From: Mycolicibacterium xanthum
GTDB lineage: Bacteria > Actinomycetota > Actinomycetes > Mycobacteriales > Mycobacteriaceae
DNA: 64,000 nucleotides
NCBI RefSeq assembly: GCF_019710635.1
Contig: NZ_JAIFZS010000029.1
Span: 1 to 64,000 of the forward strand
Direction of reading: 5' to 3'
The position numbers and the translations under genes are program-made. This document shows positions 33,976 to 43,304 of the stretch, in pieces. Below the pieces are notes generated by a model, which made no database searches, was not told the DNA's origin, and saw only the letters and a list, made by a program, of their open reading frames with translations. The number at the start of each line of letters is the position of its first letter. Positions within the stretch are counted from its first letter, which is position 1.

Positions 33976-36900
33976 TCAGCGCATCTCCTCGGCCCACTGA
34001 ATATGGCCCTCGAAACCGTGCGATGTGGCGATGGCGCGATAACGGTCTCGATGGTCGCGGTAGCTGACGTCGTCGCCGTGCGCCTGCGCCACTAGCGCCC
34101 GCAGGCGCGTCAGCCAGATCTCGCGAATGGCCAGACCCTCGTCGGCAGGCGCGGCGGCCAAACGGTCGATCGCGGCGTTGGCTTCCGCCCGGTCACCATC
34201 GGTCCCGCAGTCCAGCAGCGTCTCCACCAGAACACCAGTCGCGGGAACGCCCCAACCCAGCGGTTGTCCCTCACGGAAGAGATGGTCGACAGAGGCACGC
34301 ATGAGCTGCAGGGCCTCATCGCGATCTCCACGCCGGGCGTTTTCCCGCGCCACGTACACGTTGACGAGTGGTCGGTCCCCGAGGTTATGTCGCTGGTGTT
34401 CGAACACGTCGGAGACCTCTGCCAAGAGCTTCTGTCCCCGGTCACGATCCGCAGCCGATGAACGGTGCACCAGCGCGACGCCCAGCGCCATGTGGGCGAA
34501 AGCCAGCGCCATGTCGTTGCCAGATCGCTCAGGGATCCGAAGCGCATCCTCAATCTCGCGCACCGCGCGATCGTCGGCAACCAGCGCGCCACTCGAGATT
34601 CCCGGGAAGTAAACCAGGACGCCAACCGCAGCGTATGTGAGTGGGTCAGTGCCCTGGGCCATGGCCAGGCCATGGCGCAGATCCTCGCGCCATTCTGAAC
34701 GACCTAGGTAGCAGCGGGCCATAGCCCGCGACGTGAAGGCGAGCGCAAGGGGGGACCCGAAAATGAAATTGCCCTTCACTGGGTCACCGCCGGCCAGGTC
34801 GATGACCCGTTGTGACCACCGCAGCACGACAGGCCACTCACCGCACTCGAACTTGGCGTAGATGGCCGGGTAGGACAGCCCCACCATCAAGGTCGGATCG
34901 TCGAGCGACTCGATGAGAGACATGGCTTCCGATGCCAGGCTCGACGCCTTGCGCACCCGGCCTTGATATGCGTGATCCATCACCATCCCGGTCATGGCGA
35001 TGGCTAGCGACGCCTTGTCCCCTGCCGCAGTGCACAACTGCCGCAATTCGTCAAAGTGGGGGTCAGCAAGATTCACACGAACTCGATAGGCCGTCCCGCA
35101 CAACATGGTGCGCGGGGCGATGCGCATCGTTTCTTGGTTCGGGTCATCTTTGGGCAATCTGTCGGCGATCGTTCGAGCGCGCTCCCAGCTGCGCCGCGCT
35201 GCCATGATGTCGCGGCTGGTCGCCCACGCTGCCGCGCGCATGTGCCAGCTATAGGCGGCGTGCAGATCTCCGGCGGCCTCGAGATGTTCGGCGATTAGCG
35301 CTGCGTTCTCCTCGGCGGAGGTTGGGTCACTCGATTCGACTGCAACCGCGACGCGCCGGTGCAACTCGGCGCGATCCGACTTGAGCTGTGACTCATAGGC
35401 CACCGAACGAATCATCGGGTGGAGGAACACGTATTCGGCTTGCGCGGAAACACCGACCTGATCGATGAGCTGGGCCGCCAGCAATTCACCGACTACGGGT
35501 TCGACGCCGACTGCCGTCAGGACGTGCAGACCGAACCGCGAGCCGACCACTGCCGCCGCGCTCAGCGTACGTTTGGCTTCCGGGTCGAGCCGATCGATCC
35601 GCGCTGCGATCGTCGCCTGGAGCGTGGCAGGCACACTGACCTCGCCAATCTCGGCCGTCGACAGATATGCACCCGGTTCGCCGCGCAGCACGCCGCGCTC
35701 GGCCATTTCGCACACCATCTCCTCGACAAAGAATGGATTCCCGGCGGCTCTCCCGGCGATCTTCTGGCCCAGCGCACCAACCGAGCGGTCAGGGCCGAGC
35801 AACCCCGCGACCAATACCGCGGTTTCTGAATCACTCAGGGGCGCAAGGGCAACGGTGTGAGCACCGGCCACTCGGGTCAACGCGCCGTGATACTCGGGTC
35901 GGTAGGTGACCAGCACCAGCGAGGGCGTCTGCGGGATCACGGTGAGGAATTCGGCCAACATTGACTCGCTGACCTCGTCCATCCAGTGGGCGTCCTCGAT
36001 GACATAGAGCGCCGGGGTATCGCGGGCCAACAAGGCGGCGTTCACCAGCGCGGTCAGCCGCCGCCGACGCGCATCCGGGTCGATCTTCGGCAGCTCGATA
36101 TCGGTATCGGCAACACCGAGCAGATCATCGAACAGCACCAAGTCCTCGGGCTCCGCTTCGGGAGCCTGTGCCCGTAGCCGCGCTCGGGCGGCAGCCGGGT
36201 CAAGCCCCTCAGCGCCGGTAGCAGCGCGCAACAACCGTGCGACGGCGTGGAAGGGGACTTGGTTGGTGTGTGACTCGCAGAAGGAGGTGAACACCTCCAC
36301 GCCACGCCGACCCGCCACCGCCGCCACCTCGCGCACCAGACGGCTCTTGCCGATGCCGGGTGAGCCGACGACGCCGACCACCGCGCCGTGGCCATCGATT
36401 GCACGGTCCAACAAGCCGTCAACGGCGGACATCTCCCACCGCCTACCGACCAGATTCGACTCCGGACGACCGACAGCGCGATGCCGTTCGCCGACGCCCA
36501 ACAGGCGATGGGCGGCCACCGGCCCGTCAGCACCCTTGACGCGAACCAACTCAGCCTCGCCCAAGACCGCTGCGCCGTCGGCCAGTCGCGCGGTGGACGC
36601 GCTGAGCATCACTCCACCCGGCGGCGCGATCGACTCCATCCGTTGTGCCATGCCGACCTGCTCCCCCACGGCGGTGTAGCCGAAGGGACCAGAACCGATG
36701 TCACCGGCGATCACCTCACCGGAGTTCAAGCCCACCCGAAGCGACAGCTCGACACCGTCGCGGTCCCTGACGTCGACCGCAAGCCGTTTTGCCTCCTCCT
36801 GGATGCCCAACGCCGACAAACACGCCCGAACGGCATGGTCCTCCAATGCAAGCGGCGCGCCGAACACCGCCATGACGCCATCTCCGGTGAACTTGTCCAC

Positions 36901-37179
36901 CATGCCCCCATAGCGTTGGACCACCGCTGCGCAGCGGTCGGCCAGGCTGGCCATGATCTCGCGAAGCCGTTCCGGACCGACCGCTGCGGCAATGTCCATC
37001 GAGTGGACCACATCGGCGAACAGCACGGTCACCTGCTTGTACTCCGCCGAAGCGGGAGACAGCCGGACTCGTGCACCGCATTCGCTACAGAACCTGGCTG
37101 CCGCGCTCAACGCTGTGCCACACGAACGACAGGATGTACCCCCGGCCGTCGGTGCACCGCTGCCGTCAGCGTTGTCCAC
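33976..37179 (-). CDS. cyclase-homology/AAA-ATPase signalling protein, copy 1
   Basis: The 1067-residue protein has a zinc ribbon (Cys17, Cys20, Cys31, Cys34), a class III adenylate/guanylate cyclase domain (~47-225), an NTPase domain with Walker A GSPGIGKS (~272-279) and IEDAHWMDE as Walker B, and a long helical TPR-like C-terminus. In the cyclase domain the metal Asp residues (FADVV, FTGDG) and the Lys are kept, but the usual substrate Asp and transition-state Asn are replaced by Gly (FGYTAVG and VGMAQR), so cyclase activity is doubtful. No DNA-binding domain is seen. It is a tandem paralogue, of identical length, of the protein at 37488-40691. Confidence 0.85.
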   Translation of the reverse strand: MDNADGSGAPTAGGTSCRSCGTALSAAARFCSECGARVRLSPASAEYKQVTVLFADVVHSMDIAAAVGPERLREIMASLADRCAAVVQRYGGMVDKFTGDGVMAVFGAPLALEDHAVRACLSALGIQEEAKRLAVDVRDRDGVELSLRVGLNSGEVIAGDIGSGPFGYTAVGEQVGMAQRMESIAPPGGVMLSASTARLADGAAVLGEAELVRVKGADGPVAAHRLLGVGERHRAVGRPESNLVGRRWEMSAVDGLLDRAIDGHGAVVGVVGSPGIGKSRLVREVAAVAGRRGVEVFTSFCESHTNQVPFHAVARLLRAATGAEGLDPAAARARLRAQAPEAEPEDLVLFDDLLGVADTDIELPKIDPDARRRRLTALVNAALLARDTPALYVIEDAHWMDEVSESMLAEFLTVIPQTPSLVLVTYRPEYHGALTRVAGAHTVALAPLSDSETAVLVAGLLGPDRSVGALGQKIAGRAAGNPFFVEEMVCEMAERGVLRGEPGAYLSTAEIGEVSVPATLQATIAARIDRLDPEAKRTLSAAAVVGSRFGLHVLTAVGVEPVVGELLAAQLIDQVGVSAQAEYVFLHPMIRSVAYESQLKSDRAELHRRVAVAVESSDPTSAEENAALIAEHLEAAGDLHAAYSWHMRAAAWATSRDIMAARRSWERARTIADRLPKDDPNQETMRIAPRTMLCGTAYRVRVNLADPHFDELRQLCTAAGDKASLAIAMTGMVMDHAYQGRVRKASSLASEAMSLIESLDDPTLMVGLSYPAIYAKFECGEWPVVLRWSQRVIDLAGGDPVKGNFIFGSPLALAFTSRAMARCYLGRSEWREDLRHGLAMAQGTDPLTYAAVGVLVYFPGISSGALVADDRAVREIEDALRIPERSGNDMALAFAHMALGVALVHRSSAADRDRGQKLLAEVSDVFEHQRHNLGDRPLVNVYVARENARRGDRDEALQLMRASVDHLFREGQPLGWGVPATGVLVETLLDCGTDGDRAEANAAIDRLAAAPADEGLAIREIWLTRLRALVAQAHGDDVSYRDHRDRYRAIATSHGFEGHIQWAEEMR

Positions 37180-37309
37180 GTCATTATCGTGTCACTGCTG
37201 GTCAGAGCTGGCTGCCATATCGCGCTCGAATCGCTGACGGCCTGTTTCGCCCGACTGCGCACCGACAGCGACTCCGGTGGGGATCGGCACCTCTATTGAC
37301 ACCCGGATG

Positions 37310-37394
37310 AAGCCGGCGACCGGTGCAGCTCTCGCCCATTCGGACGTCGAACGCCGGGCAGGGATTTCAGGGCTTCTGGCGCCCGACGGGGTGA
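37310..37394 (+). pseudogene. remnant of an NlpC/P60 gene 3' end
   Basis: From 37329 the plus strand reads [21 protein letters not shown] and a stop at 37392-37394, matching the last 21 residues of the intact NlpC protein at 32708-33880 with only a few changes. Just upstream GCCGGCGAC-CGGTGCAG matches GCCGGTGACCCGGTGAAG but lacks one base, so the frame is broken, and similarity fades before about 37310. The start of the gene is gone. It shows that the whole junction, not only the cyclase gene, was duplicated. Confidence 0.85.
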
Positions 37395-37420
37395 CCGGGC
37401 CTTTTCGCCGTCTCCGCCTT

Positions 37421-37483
37421 CGCCGAAATGGCATTCCGGCAGGAAAAGTGCGAGTAGGGACCTGCCGGAATGCCATTTCGGCG
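37421..37483. repeat. palindromic repeat family B (B5)
   Basis: Arms CCGAAATGGCATTCCGGCAG and CTGCCGGAATGCCATTTCGG are perfectly complementary; the loop is GAAAAGTGCGAGTAGGGAC. It lies just after the stop of the second cyclase-like gene. Confidence 0.9.
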
Positions 37484-37487
37484 GGGG

Positions 37488-40400
37488 TCACGGCAGGTCA
37501 GCGGCCCACTTCATGTGGCCCTCGAATCCGAGCTCGGATGCCCTGACGCGGTAGCGGTCCCGGTTCTCGAGGTAGTTCTCTTCGTCGCCGCGGGCCCGGG
37601 CCAGAAGCGCCCGCATCCGGAGCAGCCACACGGCACCAGCCCCACCTGCGACCTCGTCGGGCAGCTTCGCCAACCGTTCGATCGCAGCGTCGGCTTCCGC
37701 TGTGTCGCCCTGGCCGCCGCGTCCCAACAGGGCCTCGACCAGCACCGCGGTCGCCCTGACCACGTGAACCACCTGCCCTTCGAAGAACAGGCTTTCCAAG
37801 GCTTTCCGCATTGCAGGTATCGCATCGGAGTAGTTCCCGTTTCTGGCCCTTTCTCTTTCGATACACATCTCGAGCACGGGGAGGTGGGTGACCATGTATC
37901 TCCGCTCGCGAGACATCTCACGGACCTCCGCCACCATTTCCAGGCCACGCAGCCGGTCGCCCCGGGCGTCTCGTTCCAGCAGCATGACACCGAGCGTGGA
38001 CTTCAAGTTTCCGACCAGCGTGTCCTCGCCGGTCGCCAGGGCGAACCGCAGTGCGTCCTCGATCTCGCCGACGGCGTCGTCATCGGGGCGAAGGACGCCA
38101 TGCGGTACGGCGTCGAAGTACTTCCACGAGAGGACTGCGGGGCGTGTGATCGGCCCGGTCCGAGCGGCCACCACGGCGGCGTCGTCCAGGTCCCGGCGCC
38201 ACCCGTCGAGACCCAGCCACCACCGGGCCATTCCGCGGAATACCAATGCCAGGGCCCTCATCGGCGACTCGGATTCCGCAGTGCGCGAATGCGGATCACC
38301 GTCCTGCGGCTCGACGACCTTTTGCGCCCAGCGCAAGACGTCCTGTGCATGGCCAGTCTCGAACCTGATCGACGCCGCCGCCGATGCCGCGCCGATGCTC
38401 AGTGCCGGATCTGCGACGGACTCCAACAGGCTCATCGCTTCGGCCGCGAGTCTGGACGCCTCGAGTTGGTGCCCGCCGAACCCCTGCTGTAGGGCCAACG
38501 CGGTCACTCCGATCGCGAGCGCCGCATTATCACTGCTGCCTCTGCACAATTCGCGCAGCTCCGCTACGAGCGCGGGCACCATCGGCTCCTTGCGCCGCCA
38601 CGCGGTGCCACACAACTTGGCCCTGGTGGCGATGCGCATCGCGGTGCGCTGTGGATCGTCGTCGGGCAGGGCATCCGCAATCTGGCGGGCGCGATCCCAG
38701 CTGGCCCGCGCCGCCGAGATATCGCGCGTCGTCGACCACCGCCCCGCCCTCATGTGCCAGCGGTAGGCGTCGCGCAATTCACCTGCGGCCTCGAGGTGTT
38801 CGGCGATCAACGCCGCATTCTCGTCTTCGGCACCGGGCTGGTCGGCGGCGATGATCGCGGCGAGGCGCCGGTGCCATTCGGATCGGTCTGCCTTCAGCTG
38901 GGATTCGTACGCGACGGCACGAACCAGTGGGTGGTGGAACGCGAACTCCGCGCTCGGCATGAACTTCACCTGGTCGACCAGCTCCGCCCGGATCAGTTCG
39001 CCCAGATTCGGGTCGATGCCGAGGCTCGTCAAAAGCTCTGGCCCGAAGCGTAATCCGATCACGGATGCGGCGCTGAGCGTTCGCTTCGCCGACGGCCCGA
39101 GCCGATCGATGCGTGCACCGATGGTGGCTTGAACGGTACCGGGCACGATCACCTCGGCACTGCCGGGACAGGTGTAGTTGCCGCGCTCACCCGTCAACAC
39201 CCCGCGCTGGGCCAACTCGCGCACCATCTCCTCGGCGAAGAACGGGTTGCCGGCCACCCGGGAGGTGATGGCCGCGGCGATCGCGTCGTTGGAGGGATCC
39301 GGCCCGAGCAACTCGGCGATCAACGACGAGCTTTCCGACTCAGCCAGCGCGGCAAGCGCAATCGTGTGCGTCCCATGCAAACGGCTGAGCACTCCCTCGT
39401 ACTCGGGACGATAGGTGATGACCGACATCGCGGGCGTCTGGCTGATGGTCGCGAGCACATCGGCGATGATCGATTCGCTCGCCTCGTCGATCCAATGTAC
39501 GTCTTCGATCACGTACAGGACCGGCTCGGTGCGGGTCAGATTCGCCGTGTTGAGCAATGCTGCGAGCCGGCGCCGACGCGCGTCGGGATCGATCCGCGGC
39601 AGCCTGACGTTCGGATCGGCCACTGCGAGCAGATCGTCGAGGAGCAGCAGATCATCGGGGTCGGCATCGGGAAGCTGTCGTCGCAGCCGGGAGCGCGCGG
39701 CCGCGTCATCGAGGCCGGTCACCCGGGCGGCGGCGCGGAACAGTCGCGCCGCCGCGTGGAACGGGATCTGGCTGGTGTGGGATTCACAATGCGTCGAGAC
39801 GACCTCGACGCCTGAGCTTTTCGCGACCTCGACGGCCTCTCTCACCAGTCGGCTCTTGCCGATTCCGGACGGTCCCACCACGGCGACCACCGAGCCGCGT
39901 CCGTTCGCGGCACGCTGCACGAGTCCGGACAAGAGTTGCAGTTCGAGCTCGCGCCCGACCAGGGTCGAACGAACAGGGGCAGGCTTCTCGTACTCGGGCG
40001 CAAAGCCCAGCAACCGATATGCGGGGACCGGCGCGGCCGCTCCCTTGATGTTCACCAGCTCGGCCTCGGCCAGCAGACAGACACCGCCGAGGAGCCGAGC
40101 CGTCGATGCACTGAGCATCACCCCACCCGGCGGTGCGACGGACTCCATCCGCTGTGCCATGCCGACCTGATCGCCGATCGCGGTGTAGCCGATCGATACC
40201 GAACCGATCTCACCGGCGATCACCTGGCCGGAATTCAGGCCGACGCGCAGCCGCAACTCGACGCCGTCTCGCCGAAGAACCGCGGCTGCCAGTTCCTGCG
40301 TCGCGTGCTGAATATCCAGCGCGGCCACGCAGGCACGGACTGCGTGATCCTCGAGTGCCAGCGGGGCGCCGAACACCGCCATGATGCCGTCGCCGGTGAA

Positions 40401-40691
40401 CTTGTCCAGCGTGCCGCCGAGGCGCTGCACGACCGTCTTCGCGAGGTCCACCAACTCGGTCATGATCTCGCGCATCCGCTCCGCGCCCACCCTGGCGGCG
40501 ATGTCCATCGATCCGACGACGTCGGCGAACAACACCGTCACCTGCTTGTACTCGGCGGGGCGGGCCGGGTGGGCCGCCGGCGCACCACACTCGCTGCAGA
40601 ACTTCGCGCTCGCCGCCACCGCTGTGCCGCAGGAAGCGCAGGACCGATCCGCGGCGGTCAACGCGCCGCTCCCGTCCCCCGGGCCGGTCAC
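37488..40691 (-). CDS. cyclase-homology/AAA-ATPase signalling protein, copy 2
   Basis: The protein is 1067 residues from the GTG at 40691, which places the zinc ribbon (CASC...CSEC) at the same position as in copy 1; an upstream open frame runs through repeat B6 and is rejected. Domain order is the same: zinc ribbon, class III cyclase domain (FADVVGSMD, KFTGDGIMAVFG), Walker A GPSGIGKS, IEDVHWIDE, helical repeats to the end (FEGHMKWAADLP). The substrate Asp and transition-state Asn are again Gly (IGYTAIG, VGMAQR). Copies have diverged most in the helical C-terminal half, suggesting different inputs. It is divergent from satS. Confidence 0.85.
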   Translation of the reverse strand: MTGPGDGSGALTAADRSCASCGTAVAASAKFCSECGAPAAHPARPAEYKQVTVLFADVVGSMDIAARVGAERMREIMTELVDLAKTVVQRLGGTLDKFTGDGIMAVFGAPLALEDHAVRACVAALDIQHATQELAAAVLRRDGVELRLRVGLNSGQVIAGEIGSVSIGYTAIGDQVGMAQRMESVAPPGGVMLSASTARLLGGVCLLAEAELVNIKGAAAPVPAYRLLGFAPEYEKPAPVRSTLVGRELELQLLSGLVQRAANGRGSVVAVVGPSGIGKSRLVREAVEVAKSSGVEVVSTHCESHTSQIPFHAAARLFRAAARVTGLDDAAARSRLRRQLPDADPDDLLLLDDLLAVADPNVRLPRIDPDARRRRLAALLNTANLTRTEPVLYVIEDVHWIDEASESIIADVLATISQTPAMSVITYRPEYEGVLSRLHGTHTIALAALAESESSSLIAELLGPDPSNDAIAAAITSRVAGNPFFAEEMVRELAQRGVLTGERGNYTCPGSAEVIVPGTVQATIGARIDRLGPSAKRTLSAASVIGLRFGPELLTSLGIDPNLGELIRAELVDQVKFMPSAEFAFHHPLVRAVAYESQLKADRSEWHRRLAAIIAADQPGAEDENAALIAEHLEAAGELRDAYRWHMRAGRWSTTRDISAARASWDRARQIADALPDDDPQRTAMRIATRAKLCGTAWRRKEPMVPALVAELRELCRGSSDNAALAIGVTALALQQGFGGHQLEASRLAAEAMSLLESVADPALSIGAASAAASIRFETGHAQDVLRWAQKVVEPQDGDPHSRTAESESPMRALALVFRGMARWWLGLDGWRRDLDDAAVVAARTGPITRPAVLSWKYFDAVPHGVLRPDDDAVGEIEDALRFALATGEDTLVGNLKSTLGVMLLERDARGDRLRGLEMVAEVREMSRERRYMVTHLPVLEMCIERERARNGNYSDAIPAMRKALESLFFEGQVVHVVRATAVLVEALLGRGGQGDTAEADAAIERLAKLPDEVAGGAGAVWLLRMRALLARARGDEENYLENRDRYRVRASELGFEGHMKWAADLP

Positions 40692-40760
40692 ACAGCCATC
40701 GTGACACCCACCGGTGAGACGTGTCTGCGATATCGGACCTGCACCCGCCTGGCCCCTCTC

Positions 40761-40824
40761 CGCCGAAATGGCATTCCAGCAGAAAAAGTGCGAGTAGGGA
40801 CCCACCGGAATGCCATTTCGGCGG
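40761..40824. repeat. palindromic repeat family B (B6)
   Basis: Arms CCGAAATGGCATTCCAGCAG and CACCGGAATGCCATTTCGG enclose AAAAAGTGCGAGTAGGGAC. This copy lies in a divergent region, between the start codons of cyclase copy 2 and satS, unlike most others. Confidence 0.9.
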
Positions 40825-40875
40825 GGATGGCGGGCGGGTCGCGGCGGGGGCAGTCGAGCGCCCGGGGCAGGTCGT

Positions 40876-40888
40876 TAGGCTGTGCCGC
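40876..40888 (+). promoter_or_regulatory. probable leaderless promoter of satS
   Basis: TAGGCT at 40876-40881 fits TANNNT and ends seven bases before the ATG at 40889, with no ribosome site. Confidence 0.5.
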
Positions 40889-42151
40889 ATGGCTGCTGAC
40901 ATCGTGCCCATCCAGCTCAAGCTGACCGAGGGCGACGTGTACACCTTATGGGCGCCGCGCTGGCGCGCCGACGGAGACGAGTGGGAGGCCTTCCTCGGCA
41001 AGGACGAGGACCTGTACGTCTTCGAGTCCGTCGCCGACCTGGCGGCGTTCGTGCGGACCAACACCGACAACGACCTGGCCGACCACCCGGCCTGGGAGAA
41101 GCTCACCGAGGCCAACGCACACACGCTGGTCCCGTCCGAGGAGCACGTCCACGACCTCGCGGGCTTCGAGGAGCTGCTGAGCGACAAGCCGACCGAGGAC
41201 GGCGTCAAGGAGCTGCACGGCTCGCTCGCACTGGTGTCCTCGATCGGGTCGGTGTGCGAACTGCCTGCGGTCACCAAGTTCTTCAACGGCAACCCGGTGC
41301 TGGGCACCGTCGGCGGCGGGGTGGACGCGTTCGCCGGCCGGGCCGGGCGCAAGCGCTGGGCCGAGATCGAGAAGACGATCGCCCGCGGCTGGGACAACGT
41401 CATCGAGGCCATCGACGCGATCATCTCCACACCCGAGGTCGATGCCGTGGCCGTGGAGAAGGCCCAGGCCGAGCTCGACGAACCCGCGCCCGAACCGGAC
41501 GAGGACGACATCGTCGACGAGGTGGTGATCGACGACATCGTCGACACCGACGAGGAGGCCGACGAGCTCGCCGCCGCGGCCGAGCAGAAGGTGCTCGGCA
41601 GCGACGAGGACTTCTGGGCGCGGGTGGGCATCGACCCGGTCCGGGTGATGACCAGCCGCGGCAGCTTCTTCACGCTGCGGTGCTACCTCGACGATCGGCC
41701 GATCTTCCTCGGCCGCAACGGACGTATCAGCGTGTTCCCGTCCGAGCGGGCGTTGGCCCGCTATCTGGCCGACGAGCACGATCACGATCTGTCGGACCTG
41801 GCGACCTACGACGACATCCGCACCGCCGCCAACGACGGGTCGTTGCGCATCGACGTCACCGAGGACAACATCTACGTCCTGACCGGGATCGTCGACGACC
41901 TTGCCGAAGGGCCCGACGCGCTGGACCGCGATCAGCTCGAGCTGGCCGTCGAGTTGCTCCGTGACATCGGCGACTACGCCGAGGAGACCAGCGTGGACGC
42001 CAAGCTCGCCGAGGACACCGAGTTGGGCCACGTCATCGCCTACGTGCTCGATCCCTCGTCGGTGGACCGGCCGAGCGCCCCGTTCGCCGATGCGGTCGCT
42101 CAGTGGGAGTCCCTGGAGACCTTCGTCGAGTCCCGCCTCCGCCAGGAGTGA
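40889..42151 (+). CDS. satS: SatS, SecA2-pathway export chaperone
   Basis: The 420-residue acidic, soluble protein matches Rv3311 in length, position and text (primary features: IQLKLTEGDVYTLWAPRWR start, two similar halves each with an EFF/WxxxG-type strand pattern, and a very acidic central linker at ~195-230). SatS was described in M. tuberculosis as a suppressor of secA2 defects that protects and aids export of SecA2 substrates such as the phosphatase SapM. No sapM-like gene is beside it here. No signal peptide or membrane segment is seen, consistent with a cytoplasmic chaperone. Confidence 0.88.
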   Translation: MAADIVPIQLKLTEGDVYTLWAPRWRADGDEWEAFLGKDEDLYVFESVADLAAFVRTNTDNDLADHPAWEKLTEANAHTLVPSEEHVHDLAGFEELLSDKPTEDGVKELHGSLALVSSIGSVCELPAVTKFFNGNPVLGTVGGGVDAFAGRAGRKRWAEIEKTIARGWDNVIEAIDAIISTPEVDAVAVEKAQAELDEPAPEPDEDDIVDEVVIDDIVDTDEEADELAAAAEQKVLGSDEDFWARVGIDPVRVMTSRGSFFTLRCYLDDRPIFLGRNGRISVFPSERALARYLADEHDHDLSDLATYDDIRTAANDGSLRIDVTEDNIYVLTGIVDDLAEGPDALDRDQLELAVELLRDIGDYAEETSVDAKLAEDTELGHVIAYVLDPSSVDRPSAPFADAVAQWESLETFVESRLRQE

Positions 42152-42199
42152 TTCGGGTGTAGTTCGTCACGCTGCGGTTGACGAACGACACCGAACTCC

Positions 42200-43288
42200 C
42201 TAGCCGATCAGGACGGCGTAGCGGGGCTTGATGACCTCGTCGATCACCGCCAGCCGTTCGTCGAACGCGATGAACGCCGACTTCATCGCGTTGATGGTGA
42301 ACCGCTCCAGGTCGCTCCAGCCGTAGCCGAACGCCTCGACCAGCCGCAGCATCTCCATGCTCATCGTGGTGTCGCTCATCAGCCGATTGTCGGTGTTGAC
42401 GGTCACCCGGAAACGCAGCCGGGCCAGCAGGTCGAACGGGTGCTCGGCGATGCTGGCCACCGCGCCGGTCTGCACGTTGGAGCTCGGGCACATCTCGAAC
42501 GGAATCCGCTTGTCCCGCAACAGCGCTGCCAGCCGACCGAGGTGGGCCGTGCCGTCCGCGTCGATCTCGATGTCGTCGACGATGCGCACCCCGTGCCCGA
42601 GCCGGTCGGCGCCGCAGAACGCGATCGCCTCCTGGATGGACGGCAGGCCGAACGCCTCGCCCGCGTGGATGGTGAAGCGCTCGTTGTTGCTGCGCATGTA
42701 CTCGAACGCATCGAGGTGACGGGTGGGCGGGTGGCCCGCCTCGGCGCCGGCGATGTCGAAGCCGACCACCCCCTTGTCCCGGAACCGGACCGCCAGCTCG
42801 GCGATCTCCAGCGAACGCGCGGCGTGGCGCATCGCGGTGACCAGGCAGCGCACCACGATGCTGTGCCCCTCGGCGGCGGCCGCCTTCTCGCCGTCGGCGA
42901 AACCGGCCAGCACCGCGTCGACGACCGCGTCCAGCGACAGACCGCCGTCGATGTGCAGTTCCGGGGCGAACCGGACCTCGGCGTAGACGACGTTGTCGCG
43001 GGCCAGGTCCTCGACGCACTCGTAGGCCACCCGGTGCAGCGCGTCGGGGGTCTGCATGACGCCGACAGTGTGCGCGAACGGCTCCAGGTAGCGCTCCAGC
43101 GACCCGCTGTGCGCGGCGGTCTTGAAGAACGTCGCGAGCTTGTCGACCTCCGTCTCGGGCAGCTGGTCGTAGCCGTACTGGGCGGCCAGCTCGATCACCG
43201 TCGCGGGGCGCAGGCCGCCGTCGAGGTGGTCGTGCAGCAGCGCCTTGGGGGACTGCCGGATGTTCTCCAGTGTCAGTGGTGTGGTCAC
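42200..43288 (-). CDS. add: adenosine deaminase
   Basis: The 362-residue enzyme has the zinc-binding HDHLDG near the N-terminus (usually HxH), the HAGEAFG loop, GHG and the TVNTDN motif with the catalytic Asp. It deaminates adenosine and deoxyadenosine to (deoxy)inosine, the substrate of deoD. The GTG at 43288 follows a good GGGAGG ribosome site, which overlaps the deoA stop, so add, deoA and cdd form one operon. Confidence 0.94.
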   Translation of the reverse strand: MTTPLTLENIRQSPKALLHDHLDGGLRPATVIELAAQYGYDQLPETEVDKLATFFKTAAHSGSLERYLEPFAHTVGVMQTPDALHRVAYECVEDLARDNVVYAEVRFAPELHIDGGLSLDAVVDAVLAGFADGEKAAAAEGHSIVVRCLVTAMRHAARSLEIAELAVRFRDKGVVGFDIAGAEAGHPPTRHLDAFEYMRSNNERFTIHAGEAFGLPSIQEAIAFCGADRLGHGVRIVDDIEIDADGTAHLGRLAALLRDKRIPFEMCPSSNVQTGAVASIAEHPFDLLARLRFRVTVNTDNRLMSDTTMSMEMLRLVEAFGYGWSDLERFTINAMKSAFIAFDERLAVIDEVIKPRYAVLIG

Positions 43289-43304
43289 TGATTCCTCCCC
43301 TGGG

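Larger units (their letters stand above)
37180..37487. other. 308-base gap between the cyclase paralogues
   Basis: The gap holds a decayed end of an NlpC/P60 gene (37310-37394), a family B palindrome (37421-37483) and, nearer the left cyclase gene, its presumed promoter. This order copies the junction at 33815-33990. Confidence 0.75.

Noticed and set aside
40692..40805. Upstream start for the second cyclase-like gene
   Set aside because: The added 38 residues are encoded by palindromic repeat B6 and the intergenic region; the GTG at 40691 gives the same length as the paralogue.
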